Program-made: the position numbers and the translations under genes
Shown here: one piece after another, positions 35,640 to 47,400 of the stretch
Position numbering within the stretch: position 1 is the stretch's first letter
Layout: every line of letters begins with the position of its first letter
Notes under the pieces: model-generated
What the model was told of the DNA's origin: nothing
Databases searched by the model: none
The model's input: the letters and a program-made list of their open reading frames with translations, nothing else
Assembly (NCBI GenBank): GCA_965153455.1
Contig: OZ234503.1
Coordinates: 10,607,118-10,671,117, forward strand
Origin: Sphagnum compactum
Lineage: Eukaryota; Bryophyta; Sphagnopsida; Sphagnales
DNA: 64,000 nt
Direction: 5' to 3'

Positions 35640-37647
35640 ATGTTTGACGTGCTTTGTTTCCTCATCATCATCTTCTTCATGTCCAATTCTTCTGGTGATT
35701 AATTATTCCTTCATGCACATCATCTCTCAATAATCTCGATGCTCAAGAATTCGCATTCTATTGTGTTTTCTTGTCATCGTTTGTTGGTTGTTTTTCATGT
35801 GGAGTTTTAATTGCTTGTTGGGTCACATGATGACGGGGGTTTTTTTTTTTGGGGGGGGGGGGTTGGGGGGGTTGCTTTGTTGATTGTAGGAAGCTTGTAC
35901 ATGAATATTGTGGTCGATGGAGCAGCTGCTAATTCTTTTGAGGCGTTTTATGCGTTTGGAGACTCGTACGTCGACACTGGGAACGGAGGTTACATGGGTG
36001 CGCCGTATGGAATGACATGGCCTGGACATGCTGCTGGCCGTCCTTGTGATGGTCGTAACCAAGTCGACCATTTCGGTAAGTCTTATGCTCTCGGATCTAG
36101 ACTCTAGAACCCAAAGAAAGAAACAGCTTTCATCCCATGTCCGCCGAAGTAAGTGCAGCAGCTCAATATAAAAGAACAAAGAACTTCATGAAGTTCATGA
36201 TCATGGATCATGCTAGGGATGATCAGTGTAAGTAGATCGCTTTTACTGATGAGTACTAGATGATCCAGCCCGATCCTTATGTCCAACTGACTGTCATGTG
36301 CATTTGCTGCTGCAGCGATGCTTTTCGGTTTGCCATCACCCACTCCGTTTAAACAGATGAAGAACAACGAGAGCGTGGGTGGCATCAACTTCGGTCGCTC
36401 GGGAGGGGGAGTCACGTACGCGTTTGGTTACACCCCTCTCGACACGCAGGTGGACGAGTTCGAGGCTCTTGTTCAGGAGGGCGTGTTGCTGCAGAAGCAT
36501 CTGGCAAACTCCGTTGCTCTGGTTTGTCTGGCCGTCAACGATTACTCCGCTTACAACCTCCAAGGATCTCCTCTGGTAAGCGCGTAGTATAAATAGCTGC
36601 AACCGTAGTCGATCTCCTGCTGTGATGTTGCAGGATCTATCTTCTTTGTCAAGTACTCTAGCTATTTATCCTGTCGAAGATCCTTCGTCCGAATTAATCT
36701 TCTAACTTGGAGACTAATTGTTTCATGTGGTACCGTGTATCTGTACCCAATTGTTAGGGAGTTCCGGAGCTCATAACAACAGTGGTGGACGGAATTGCAC
36801 TCAACATCATGCGCATACACCAGCTGGGAATCCGCAACATCATAGTGGCAGACCTGGTTCTCATGGCATGCATGCCATACATCACCGCCAGTGTGGGCTA
36901 CGCTCATTGCAGTCACAACCAAACCCTGCGCAATGAGACAACACAGCACAACTTGCTGCTGGAGAAAAGGGTGAACCTCCTCAATCAGGAGCTCGCTGGA
37001 TCATCAGCTGCTCGCATCATCATCGTCGACCAGACCAAAGCTTTCTGGTACCTCATGCATGAAGGAGCTTCCAAATATGGCAAGTACTGCAGCAGCAGCT
37101 CTTCACCTTTATAAAACTTGTTATGTCAGAATTAACTCGTATCAAAACTTAAACTGGGTTTTGTTCCATGGATTTATCCCGAGTCTATGGTTTCAAGCTC
37201 TCCATCACATAATTCTTGTCATCATGTATGTCTATATATACCATCTCGCTAAAACAACAACCTCATTCTTCTCCCCTACCCATGAGCTATATGGGTAGGG
37301 TAACTCCTGAGCCTTGTTTTTCCCTTGGCCATGGGGTTCTTTTGCATCTGACACAAACTCTGGCACTGGGTGCTTTGCTTTCTATTACAGGTTTTGCGGA
37401 TCATCCTCTCAGCCCTTGTTGTACAGACAAAGAGGACTCCAGAATTCAGCTCTGCGGCAACACGGACAGTGAGGGACGAGCGTTATACAAAGTGTGCAAG
37501 GAGCCATCGCAGAGAGTGATCTTCGATGGGATCCATCCCACGGATGCTGCATGGAAAGCTGCGATTCATCTCTACTCTTCCGTCTCCGGATACACACGTT
37601 GTGGACCCAAGCTCAACACATGGATTAGCCAAAGACAGCTTGTTTAG
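35640..37647 (+). CDS. GDSL esterase/lipase, secreted (359 aa)
   Basis: Exons: 35640-35694, 35890-36075, 36316-36575, 36758-37079, 37391-37647. The first exon encodes 18 residues of a hydrophobic signal peptide (MFDVLCFLIIIFF), which explains why the longer open frame from 35811 is not needed. Family blocks are intact: FGDS with nucleophile S44, NFGRSGG (block II), the block III Asn in VND (N155), and the catalytic D320 and H323 in FDGIHP. PYGMTWPGHAAGRPCDGRNQVDHF resembles the plant At5g03610-type GDSL group. These extracellular SGNH hydrolases act on lipid or acyl esters; the substrate cannot be told from sequence. Length is normal for the family. The last intron has a GC donor (ATG|GCAAGT). 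Confidence 0.92.
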
Positions 37648-37902
37648 CATGAACCCTAATTCCAAAGGCTTTGGTGCACTCTTTCTCTAATCCTCATCCT
37701 AATTGTGCTTAATTAAGGCAAATTTTATTAATTAGCCAAGGATTTATCTTTAGTGCTTAAATAATCAGCCAGGATTCTTAGCAGGGTTTTTGGTTTTTCA
37801 ATTTTGTGATGTATGGCTATCTATCACCCACAAGAAGAAGATTTAGCCAAATTTAGCCAAATTTGGCTATAAGCCATATATGAACTTTAAGAATCCACAT
37901 AT

Positions 37903-38040
37903 TATGCAATTTAGGGTTCCTGAGGATTGTGGTACATGGAAAAACCTAGAAGGTCTTGATTATGCAATTTAGGGTTCCTGAGGATTGTGGTACATGGAAA
38001 AGCCTGGAAGGTCTTGATTATGCAATTTAGGGCTCCTGTG
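37903..38040. repeat. 58-bp tandem repeat downstream of the GDSL gene
   Basis: Two nearly identical 58-bp copies start at 37903 and 37961 (TATGCAATTTAGGGTTCCTG...). A truncated third starts at 38019. Confidence 0.92.
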
Positions 38041-38159
38041 TTTCCGTATGAGAAAACAAAGAGAGATTTCCCAGCTCTTTACATGTCACACAAGCTTTCA
38101 AAGGAACCTCAAAGAGAGATTTAGAGTAGGAGTTAATTCATGTTGTCTAATGAATTAAC

Positions 38160-41100
38160 TTTTCTCTCCAAAACTTGAGCCCAAATATGCATGATGCCAT
38201 TGCAATGGATCCCCTTTTGATTTGGCAAAGGGTTGATACCTTTGGGGTTGAAAAATGTACCTACAAAATTCCAAAAGGTGATGCATCAAATCCTTGCAAG
38301 CTTGGATTTTTCCATGATGACATTGTTGTTGTGTTTGGTTCCACCATGGAAGAATATGGTCATCATTTGAAGATGTGTTTGAACACTTGGGGGCATACTG
38401 GTTGAAACTATGCCTAAGAAAGTGTCGGTTTTTCAAATCCCAAATGAAGTGTTTGGGCCATATGATTTACCCAAAAGGTTTGGGAGTCCAAAAGACCAAG
38501 GCGAATGCAATTTCCAAGGTTATTAGACCAAATGATGTTAGTTGATTGAAGGCATTCTTGGGGTTGGCAAACTGTTACCAACAATTTGTCAAAAGGTTTA
38601 AGCAAATTGCAAAACCTTTGACTCAATTAATCAAGGTTGATGAGGAGGATGTACAAGAGTAAACTTTCTAAAAATTAAAATCTTAGGCTTAGTTTTACAC
38701 CCATTTTGAAGTGACCCATTAAAGGCCATCCTTTTCAATTGGATGTAAATTGGAATGTTTTGGGATTTAAAGTAGTCCTTACACAATTTGATGAGGAAAA
38801 TTGAAAGTTTATGGCGGTTTACCCAAGTTTGTTTGACAACCAAACAAACGTTAAATACAACTCATATGAAGGGGAGTGTTTAACAACTATTTGGGCCATG
38901 GCCACATTCTAGTGTTATTTATTTAGTATCCCATTTTCCTTGGTGACTAATCACCAACCATTGAAGTAGCTCATGGAGTCCGGTTAGTTCATGGGGAAGC
39001 TTTCAAGATTATGATTTTGATGTCAAACATCAAGTTGGAATAATTAACAAAGATGCAAATGGGTTGAGTAGGAACCCAAGTTCTAATGAGTTGGATATCA
39101 TTGGAACACATTGGCGTGGGAAAACTAATTTGGAAATAATACATGGTTAACATGTTATTTCATCCATGTGCATCTTGGCAATGGTTACCAAGAGGTATCA
39201 TGTTAAGCTCAAGCCTATTCTTCAAGCACTTTTGGGAATTTAGAGGTGGAACTTGATGACATTGGACATGTGGACATTTTTGCGGATGTCCAATTGTTGA
39301 CCTACCTACAAACAAGGGAGTTAGATTTGGGATTGACATCCAAAGAAAAAAATCAAATTATCTGGATATGGCCAAATGCACTAAAAAATAATTTGTCATT
39401 ATATCATGTGATTATGTTAAAACTAGGTTGTGACTTTTTTTTCTTCATCCATTTGGACAATTTCCAATAGAGTTTTCATCCGAAAAACACCATATACGTA
39501 TATAAACCAAGTTTTAATTTTACTAATGATTAATCATGGTTTAACTAGGTTTTTGTTTGTTCAATGTTTATCCATGACATAATTAGGGTTTTACCAAGAT
39601 TAAGCAAGTTTTAATTTTGTTAATGTTTAATTGTAATTTAATGATAATTTAATCACAATTCAGCCAAGGTTTTGTTTTGCCAAGGTTTAATCAAATTTTA
39701 ATTAAGACAAAATTTAGCCAAGGTTTAGTTCAACCAAGTTTTAATTTAGTCAAGGTTTAGCCAAGTTTCAATTTTTCCAAGGTTTAACCAAGTTTTAGTT
39801 TTGCCAATGTTTAACCATGGTTTAATCACAATTTAAAAAAGGATTAAGCAAATTTTTATTTTGTTGATATTTAACTAAATTTTTGTTTAACCAAAGTTTA
39901 ATTTAATCAAGTTTTAATTTAATCCAAATATAACCAGATTTTAATTTAGTCAAGGTTTAGCCAATTTAGAATGTTTCTAATGCACACATTGATATGTTGT
40001 TTACACAATTGAAAAGGAGGACAAAAAATATGGGATATATTAAAATTTTCTTTAAAATTGTACCCATTCCAACCCGTTTTTGGTATCTTTTCATTTTGTC
40101 ACTCCTTCTTTGATATTATCCATAAAATCCAAAAAACTTTGATCATGAATCCAAAAAATTTAGCATGAAATTTTTGAATTTTACAATGATTTGCATTTAA
40201 TGCAACTATGTCAACAACCATCCTTTGGGTGCATATATTATGATTTGCAATGGAAATCACATCCAAGACCAAATTCCTTTAAGCACCCATGGAGGTGCAA
40301 AAACAAGTTTGGTCCTAACTATTGCATTAATAAAGTAATTTAATGTTCACTTAACCATTTTGACCTTTTTGGGGTACTTTACAAAAAACTTTATGTTATA
40401 ATCACAACCTAATTGTAACCCACCCCCACATTTATAACCATGGGGCTTGAATATTGATGGAACTTGGATTTTGCTAAGCCATTGTGCCTAACTATTCATC
40501 TTAATGGTCCATGTTGGTTATCATTGAACATATTCCCAAGTGGATTGAATTGGCATCACTCCTAAACAAAAGTAGTGAGGGCGTGGCTTATGCATATTTG
40601 AACCAAGTTTTAAGTAAACTTGGTCTCCCAACTAAAATGTTCACAAATCAAATCATGGAATATTTTTAAAAATTCAAGAGTTGTGTGAACAAGCTTTGAT
40701 TGACCATAAGAATATTTCTCATGATCAGCCTAAAGCCAAGGGCTTCACTGAAATAATGATACAATGTGAAAAAAGGTTTTGGAAATATGGATTATAGGAG
40801 GGTCATATAAGTGATTGGGACATATAGTTGCCATAATTGGCCATGGGATATTAATTTAACAAGCAAGCATACCTAATTTCATTTTCCTTTTACCTTACTT
40901 TTTGGGCATGAACCCCAATTACCAACATCCATTCATAAGGATGTGGCCCATGTGGTTAATTTGGATGGTCCAATGTGTGAGTTCAAACTTCTAACCAACG
41001 TGCAACCTTGTTCAAAAGAGTCATGCATATGGTAATGGAAAACTTGGTTATCACACAACATAAAATACATTACAATATGCCACCATCCATGGAGGTGAGT

Positions 41101-41500
41101 ATCGACTTAAGGTTTGGAGGTTTGAACCTAAAGATTATATTTATTTGTAACATAAAACACCTATCACATTGGATGTGATAACTAGTTGTGTCATACTACA
41201 TGTGAATTTTATTTAATCTTTTGGGGTTTTGTTATTGGAAGGTTAAGATGGTCAAATATGGAAAGACCATGTGTGGAATTGTGCACAATGTCACCTTCCA
41301 CACATGGATGGCAAAGTGGATGTATCATTGGCCATAGTTCCATCAAGTTTGTGATGCATGTTATGGGAAGAATAACAAGGTGCAACAACCATATTGATTT
41401 GTGATCGTTGTTCCAAAGGATGCCATGTGGGTTGTTTTCCACCACCACTTGTGAAGATTCTGACATGAGATTGGGTATGTACATGATGCACCAAATAAAC
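38160..41500 (+). pseudogene. Decayed Ty3/gypsy LTR retrotransposon (pol region)
   Basis: Reverse-transcriptase pieces begin near 38.23 kb (LKNVPTKFQKVMHQIL), followed by FHDDIVVVF (from Y.DDI) near 38.32 kb. CRFFKSQMKCLGHMIYPKGLG and FLGLANCYQQFVKRF run to 38.6 kb. RNase H-like remains follow to about 39.1 kb, then a degenerate repeat region. Integrase-core remains (ISKWIELASL, SKLGLPTKMFTNQ) lie at 40.52-40.65 kb, with LLFGHEPQLPTS near 40.9 kb. Near 41.36-41.46 kb the frame reads ILICDRCSKGCHVGCFPPPL, a PHD-like finger. All parts contain stops, so the element is dead. No 5' LTR was identified. Confidence 0.8.
39500..39965. repeat. Degenerate short tandem repeats (TTTAACCAAGTTTTAATT-like)
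   Basis: About 450 bp are built from diverged 16-20 bp units with alternating CCAAGTTTTAATTT and CAAGGTTTA(A/G)CC cores. They lie between the RNase H-like and integrase-like parts of the decayed gypsy element. Confidence 0.75.
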
Positions 41501-41754
41501 ATGGTTTGTTGTTTTGTGTTAACCTATTTTAGTACCAAGACATATAGACATGTTCTTGATTGGGGTAATGGATAATTCAAATTGAAATTTAACTAAACAT
41601 GAAGGATTGTAGTTAAATGATCACTAATGGGGATCACCTTGCATTCAACCTATTAATTTCATCAAATTTGGAACCAGACTCCCTTCATGGATTACTTTAT
41701 CACATTGTGTTTTATTTATCATAGATTTGGCTATTTGGTTTGAAAAGACTTTTA

Positions 41755-41790
41755 CCCCAGCTAAGGGGGCAATTTGTGTGCATGTTTTCA
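41755..41790 (+). other. Putative polypurine tract and start of a 3' LTR
   Basis: A TAAGGGGGCAA tract is followed by TGTGTGCATG, the usual arrangement of a gypsy polypurine tract followed by an LTR that begins TG. It lies 250 bp after the pol remnants. The far end of the LTR was not identified. Confidence 0.35.
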
Positions 41791-43501
41791 TTTGTATGAC
41801 TTTCTTAGTTTTGATAGTGTTGAATACCAATGTTTTAGCACACAATAGCAGTCGGGTATTGTTATAGGACATTAATTTCATATAGTCTGTTATTTGTGAT
41901 TGGAAACCAATTTAATGTGAATGGGCTTTAAGCCTTTTGTGTTTGAGGGAATTTATCCCCATGATATCGCTTTGAGGTTTCATCTTTTGTATTTTGAAAT
42001 TATGTTTTGAAATTGTAAAGCACAAAGGAAAAACAAGTGAGTGTTTTGTGTGTTTTGAACTTGGATTCCTACAATTTGTAATTGAATTTTTTCTTCTTAT
42101 TTGTGTGCTTTACTTTTTTATGTGTATGCCTTTTTGTTAGTTTTGATAGTGTTGGGTGCTGATCTTGTAACACGTGACATTATTCATATTATGACATGTA
42201 ACCTCACAACACAAAAGAATACAATTTCATGACAAGAAAGTTTTGCATGTTGATTTTCATTGAAAATATTCAATATCGTAGTACCTTGTCCGTGAAATAA
42301 TTAATTATTAATTTTGAAATTTTTATTTCAGCAAATGGAATATTCCCTAAATATTCACGATTTTCCTTCACAATATTTTTTGATTTCGAAGAAATAAATT
42401 TTTTGACAATTTCAACATTTCTGAAAATTATATAATTAGTATCGAATTGGCCAAGGTAGTAGTAAGGTATATAAAAAGTGCAAGTCATCATGGAATTTAG
42501 AGCAAAGAATGAAATGCTTTTAATGGTAGAATTCATCAAGAAAATAATTTTAATCAAACTAAAATCACATATTTCCAACTATATTGTAAAAGTACTGAAA
42601 ATATTGAAATGAACTAAAAAGCTTGTATGAATAAAGTGGTCCAAATATGACGTCAACTAGTTTCACATCCAATCCCCCACGAAGCAATTGGAATGAGTCA
42701 TTCATATGAAATGACTCAGCGTATCTTTTCATCCATTAATTGGACGTGTCTTTCGCTGGATTATAATGAACAGTCGCCTTGTTCGCGGATGTCTCATCCC
42801 TCAACTGTCGACGACGAACCTACAGGCTCCACGCAGCAAGGAAGGCACGCAGCGTCAGGCGTGTCCTTCCTCCGCGCTCGCCACGCTGCCGCTCTGACTG
42901 CAGACACCATTCGAGCTTTGAGCAAGCTGCGTCAGGGGGACTCATGCGACTGGGAGTTCGGAGAGCAAAAGAAGAAGAGGACGAGGAGGCCGTGAAAGAA
43001 CTGAAAAGGAAACGAGGTTTGTAGCAAAAATATAGGAAAAAAATCAGATTGATTCTTCACAGAATTTTGCAATTGTTTTTCTACTCTTGTCAAGGTCCTA
43101 GAATAATACTTTTGTGAACTTTGTATCAGGGAGCTGCTGCTGATTATCCATCTGTTGAAGAATTTTTTTTTTTGTTTATTGTGCAATTGTTGTAGATCTG
43201 TGAACATTCCGTTTGCAAGTAAGCTGCAATTTCTTTTTGGGAAGAGAATTGAAGGGAGTTGAAGAGGAAGAAGAAGGTTGAGGATTGTGAATCGCGTTTT
43301 GCAAGGAAGCTGTAAATCGAGTCTTGGGAAGGGAATTCAAGGGAATTGAAGCCAGAGCTTTGAGGATCGGAAGAAAGTGAGAAGAGGTTTTGTATCCTTA
43401 GAACTCTTCCCGTTTTCGAAGGAGTGAAGAGTTAGTTCTTTTCTGTAGCAAGAAACTGAACAAGGTGAGAGATAGAGGCAAGGTGTGCTGGGATCTGAAC
43501 G
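41791..43501. other. Possible LTR remnant, then upstream region of the GST-N/thioredoxin-fold gene
   Basis: 41.8-42.6 kb is AT-rich with no gene. A sharp GC-rich island (about 42771-42985) contains an open frame of about 100 codons of no recognised family and could be a 5' leader exon of the downstream gene. 43.03-43.5 kb is leader-like sequence including a tandem duplication. Confidence 0.45.
43212..43377. repeat. 86-bp tandem duplication in the leader
   Basis: Two diverged copies start TTTGCAAG at 43212 and 43298. Both contain TTGGGAAG(A/G)GAATT and end with GTTGAGGAT or TTTGAGGAT, just upstream of the ATG at 43502. Confidence 0.7.
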
Positions 43502-46500
43502 ATGGCGGGAACGACATTGTGGATCCACACAGCATCGGCAGTGCCATCCTTCATAGTAGGGATGCCTGCACGGCGCCTCTCTGCGATGCGAAGAAACTCC
43601 AAGATCACGTTGATTACTGCACCGAGAGCCGCCGAGCCCGGCAGAAGCTCTTCAACATCAACACAAGAGCGTGATACAAACGACAAGACTCCGAAACCTG
43701 CAGATCGTAGAGACGAAAGCGGATCTTCGTCTAGCAGCAGTGGAGGAATATACAACGTACAGCCTGGTCAAAGACTCGCAGTTCTTGGAGCAGCAGCAGG
43801 CCTACCGTTGCGATTTGGTTCCGGTGCTGCTGTGAAGGGGTAATACGTTCTTTCCTCCACTTGGAATGCACTGAGAACTCTCTCTTTTCCCTTTTATTTT
43901 GTCTATTGTGACGATCGGACCTGATGAGGAGGTCAGGCTGTGCTGTAATCCAGGTACAAGCTCGAGTCCCTGCCTGAATCTGAAGCCACAGAGGACAAGT
44001 ACTACATTGAGTTTGCAGGTGCCAATTTTTCGCCTGCTCCCTTTACTGGAATTCTGCTGGAATTTTCTGTTTGCAGAGCTTTCCTTGCTTTGTAGGAAGA
44101 CTGCTGGAAGACTCTTAGGGTTGGATCTCAGTGTGCACATCTTGAAATTTCTGGATCATGTGATTACCATCTTTGAATGATATTATGCTTGTTGACTGAT
44201 GCATGCAGGCCGCAAGTTTGTGGAGAGAGCATATCCAGGTCCACGGCCAGAGAAGCCAATTGAGCTCTATGAATTTGAAGGGTTTGTTCTTTTTTCTGAA
44301 TATGTTGACTGGAAGAGCTTGTTTCTGAGGCAATACAGAGCTTAGACAAGTTGTACTATATTATTCTGATGTTTTTAGCAGGAATTTTGCTTTTCATAGA
44401 GAAGGTTCAACTGTGTCATCAAGAAAGTTTGATTTGAACAAAATGTTTGGGTGACCTTGATCTTCTCTGTTACTCATTTGGAAAGATGATTTGCTGCAGT
44501 TTCACATCTTAAAAGTCCTTTATGTGATCTTGACCTTCCTTTGAAGTGCATTGAGTTCAGACTTTCAACTCATGATTTCATCCTCTTCGTCACATGCAGG
44601 AGTGGACACAAATGTTTCTAGTGCAAGACTTGTCTAACATTCCTCATCTGATGGTTTTTTGGGATGTTTTCTGTGCTGGGTTGACTTGGTGGTGGATGCG
44701 GAATGACTTCCAGCTGCCCATTTTGCCGGAAGGTCAGTGTATTTTCCTTGATGAAATCTTTTTTGTGCTGTGTTGGTCACACCTGATCTCTTTGTAATTC
44801 TGGTACAAGATATCCTGCTGTTGCCTGCTCTTAGTAATGCACTTCATTAGATAGGGTATAGGGTTTAGGGTTGTAATGTTTTCCTTCTGTAAGTTCTTTG
44901 TGTGTTGGTTCTTTGCTTGTTTGTGAGGACAAAATGTCTAGCATCATGAATTTCTCTTTCCTGCAATTTAGGCACTGTATCTTCCTCCTAGATGTAGCTC
45001 AGTGATTATCAAGGTTTGGGTGATGACCAGAGTGTTTACAGTTCTCATCCTCAATGATGTCATCCCCCTGCATGTGGCTTTCCTGAATCTGCTCGTACCT
45101 CTGATTCCAGCTTAACTTTTGATTTTTTTGTTGCTTATTGAACTCTCTTCTGGATGTCAAATCAAACTGACATTAAACCTTTCACTGTTTCTCTAGTGTT
45201 AGTGCTACTGGCTCGCTCAGTTGATTTTAAATTTGCATGTTATCATAGAGAATGTGCAACTGACCTGGCTCTTGCTACAACAAAAGTAGGCTCCTTTTTT
45301 TGGTCTTTCTTCCTTGACTCTTTGGTGGGCTAGATTTGCCATATGTTCTTATGCAACTTCTGTAAATGGGCAGGTGAGAGAGATAGTTTCAATTCTGGAC
45401 ATCGATGTCCTATTCTACCCAACACCAAAAAATGGCCCCAATTTCCGGCCCAAAGCTGTTGAATTGGGAGGCAAAAGGCAGTTTCCCTATATGGTAAGGG
45501 CTCACAACTTGCTGATCCTTTGTGGACTTCTCAAGACTATAATGAGATTTCTGGCACATGTTAGAACATTGGGCTTCTTCCTAACATGATTGTTTGGTTC
45601 ATGATGGCTAGGTGGACCCAAACACAGGTGTTTCAATGTATGAATCAGATGATATCATCAAGTACTTAGTCGACAAGTATGGTTAGTTGCTCACTTAGTT
45701 GGACCTGTCTCTCTCTCTCTATATTATCAGCTAGTGTCTGTAGATCAACTATTGCTTCTGTCATAGCCTGGTGAAGTTGAGGGCTTTGGTTTCTCTTATG
45801 GCATACAAAAATCATGGCTGGGCAGGTGATGGCCAAGTTCCTCTTCCACTCAAACTTGGCTTCCTAACTGTAAGGCTTCACACCTTACCTTTCAAACTAC
45901 ATCCATGTTGTTGTAGACTGCCAATAGGAGCTATGGTAATTGCATTTTTGAGTTAAGTGACCTTGCTCAGGTGTGTTATTTATGATGTTGCAGACTATAA
46001 CTGCAAGCCTAGCTTTGGCTGCTCGTGGAGGAAAGGTGAGCTTCACCCTATAGGATGAGACTAATAATCACTGAAGGAGATCTTATTTGGTGCTTAGAGA
46101 TCAGTAGTTAACGTCATGGGTTGCAAATGTACACCTCAGATTACTAGGCATATGGGTGAAATGCATTTTGTCCTTGTATATACTGACAACCAGTCTTTCT
46201 GTGTAATGAAACTGAGTGGAACTTTTTCATTGGCAGGGGTCTAATTATGTGCCATCAAGGCTTCCTGAGAAGCCACTTGAGTTGTGGGCTTATGAGGTGG
46301 GTTCAAGTTTTGAACTGGACTATAGTATTTGAGTCCCCTAATCTCTTTTGGGGTGATAATAGCCGTCTTCTTTCTTTCCTCCTGTTCTAAGTTTTGGTTT
46401 TCCATTCCAGGACTTGAAACTGAGCTTGTTGCATGCCTCATATTGTGAACAGAATGGACAAAACAATGTGATTAGTGGATAAGCACTGTTGATATGTGTG

Positions 46501-47400
46501 ATTGCAGCAATCGCCATTTTGCAAGATTGCAAGGGAGGCCTTTTCAGAGCTTGAAATACCACACATTTATCACAGGTAAATGTGATTGAGCATGATTGCA
46601 TGTTTACATGAACTATCAAGCTCAAGATGTAGTTCAGAGTCTTTGTGTGTTAAAACATTTGCACAATTAGTGCACATTGCGTTAGTATGAACATGAAATT
46701 CCAGTTCCCAGTTGGGACTGATCAAAATGGGAGCCTGAATGTACCAGTTCTTAATCTCTTCCCAAGCGGTTTGGCCTTTGAAGAGTCTTCATCTCTGAAA
46801 GTGGAAGGATCACTTGGTTGGGTGGGATTTAGCTGCGCTCGGGGAAGTTCCAAGCGGGATGAGCTGAAGCGGAAAACTGGGAAGTTCCAGGTTTGTTCTT
46901 CACTCTTAATTGTGAGGTTTAGCTGAAGCAAGTCAACAGAGTGGAAAGGGCCTGAGAAACTTGTGTAGTTACATTGCAGCCTATCCGATATGTCTTAAGG
47001 CTAATATACTTGGAAAGGATACAGAGAACCCAGGTACTGACTCTTTGCAGTTGCCTGGAATGGAAACACATCATACAGACTTAGAGTGTTGGTAGGTCAT
47101 GTGCTACCCATATATGATCATGTCATCCGGCATGGAATCACCCAACTGTAGTAGTTTTAGAGTTAACTTCCAATACTCATGACTTTCAAGAAAACTGGTG
47201 GTAACAGCAATTTTATCAGCAACAGGGAACAAACCAGGGCAGGACAGAGAACCCCAGACTAGTTCATGATCCTTAACCTTGAATTGGCTTGCATTTGACA
47301 GGTGCCATACATGGAGGATCCAAACACTGGAGTGAAATTGTTTGAAAGTACTGCAATCGTGGAATACTTGAAATCCACATATGCACTACCACAACCCTAG
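43502..47400 (+). CDS. Tandem GST-N/thioredoxin-fold protein, probably plastid (351 aa)
   Basis: Exons: 43502-43839, 43954-44018, 44209-44281, 44714-44732 (19 nt), 45374-45493, 45612-45681, 45826-45869, 45994-46035, 46237-46296, 46508-46575, 46833-46890, 47302-47400. Phases agree throughout. The Ser/Arg/Ala-rich first ~75 residues look like a plastid transit peptide. Two similar thioredoxin-fold (glutaredoxin/GST N-terminal) repeats follow. The first has C160-P-F-C163 and FPYMVDPNTG; the second has S279-P-F-C282 and VPYMEDPNTG. The cis-Pro loop is kept in both, but the second domain has lost its first Cys. This matches the plant At5g03880-type thioredoxin family protein, whose biochemical role is not well defined. 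The family call is firm; the plastid location is inferred. Confidence 0.92.

Noticed and set aside
35811-35889. Alternative start of the GDSL gene in the longer open frame
   Set aside because: It would begin with a Gly/Phe-rich stretch from homopolymers. The exon at 35640-35694 gives a proper signal peptide and correct splice phase.
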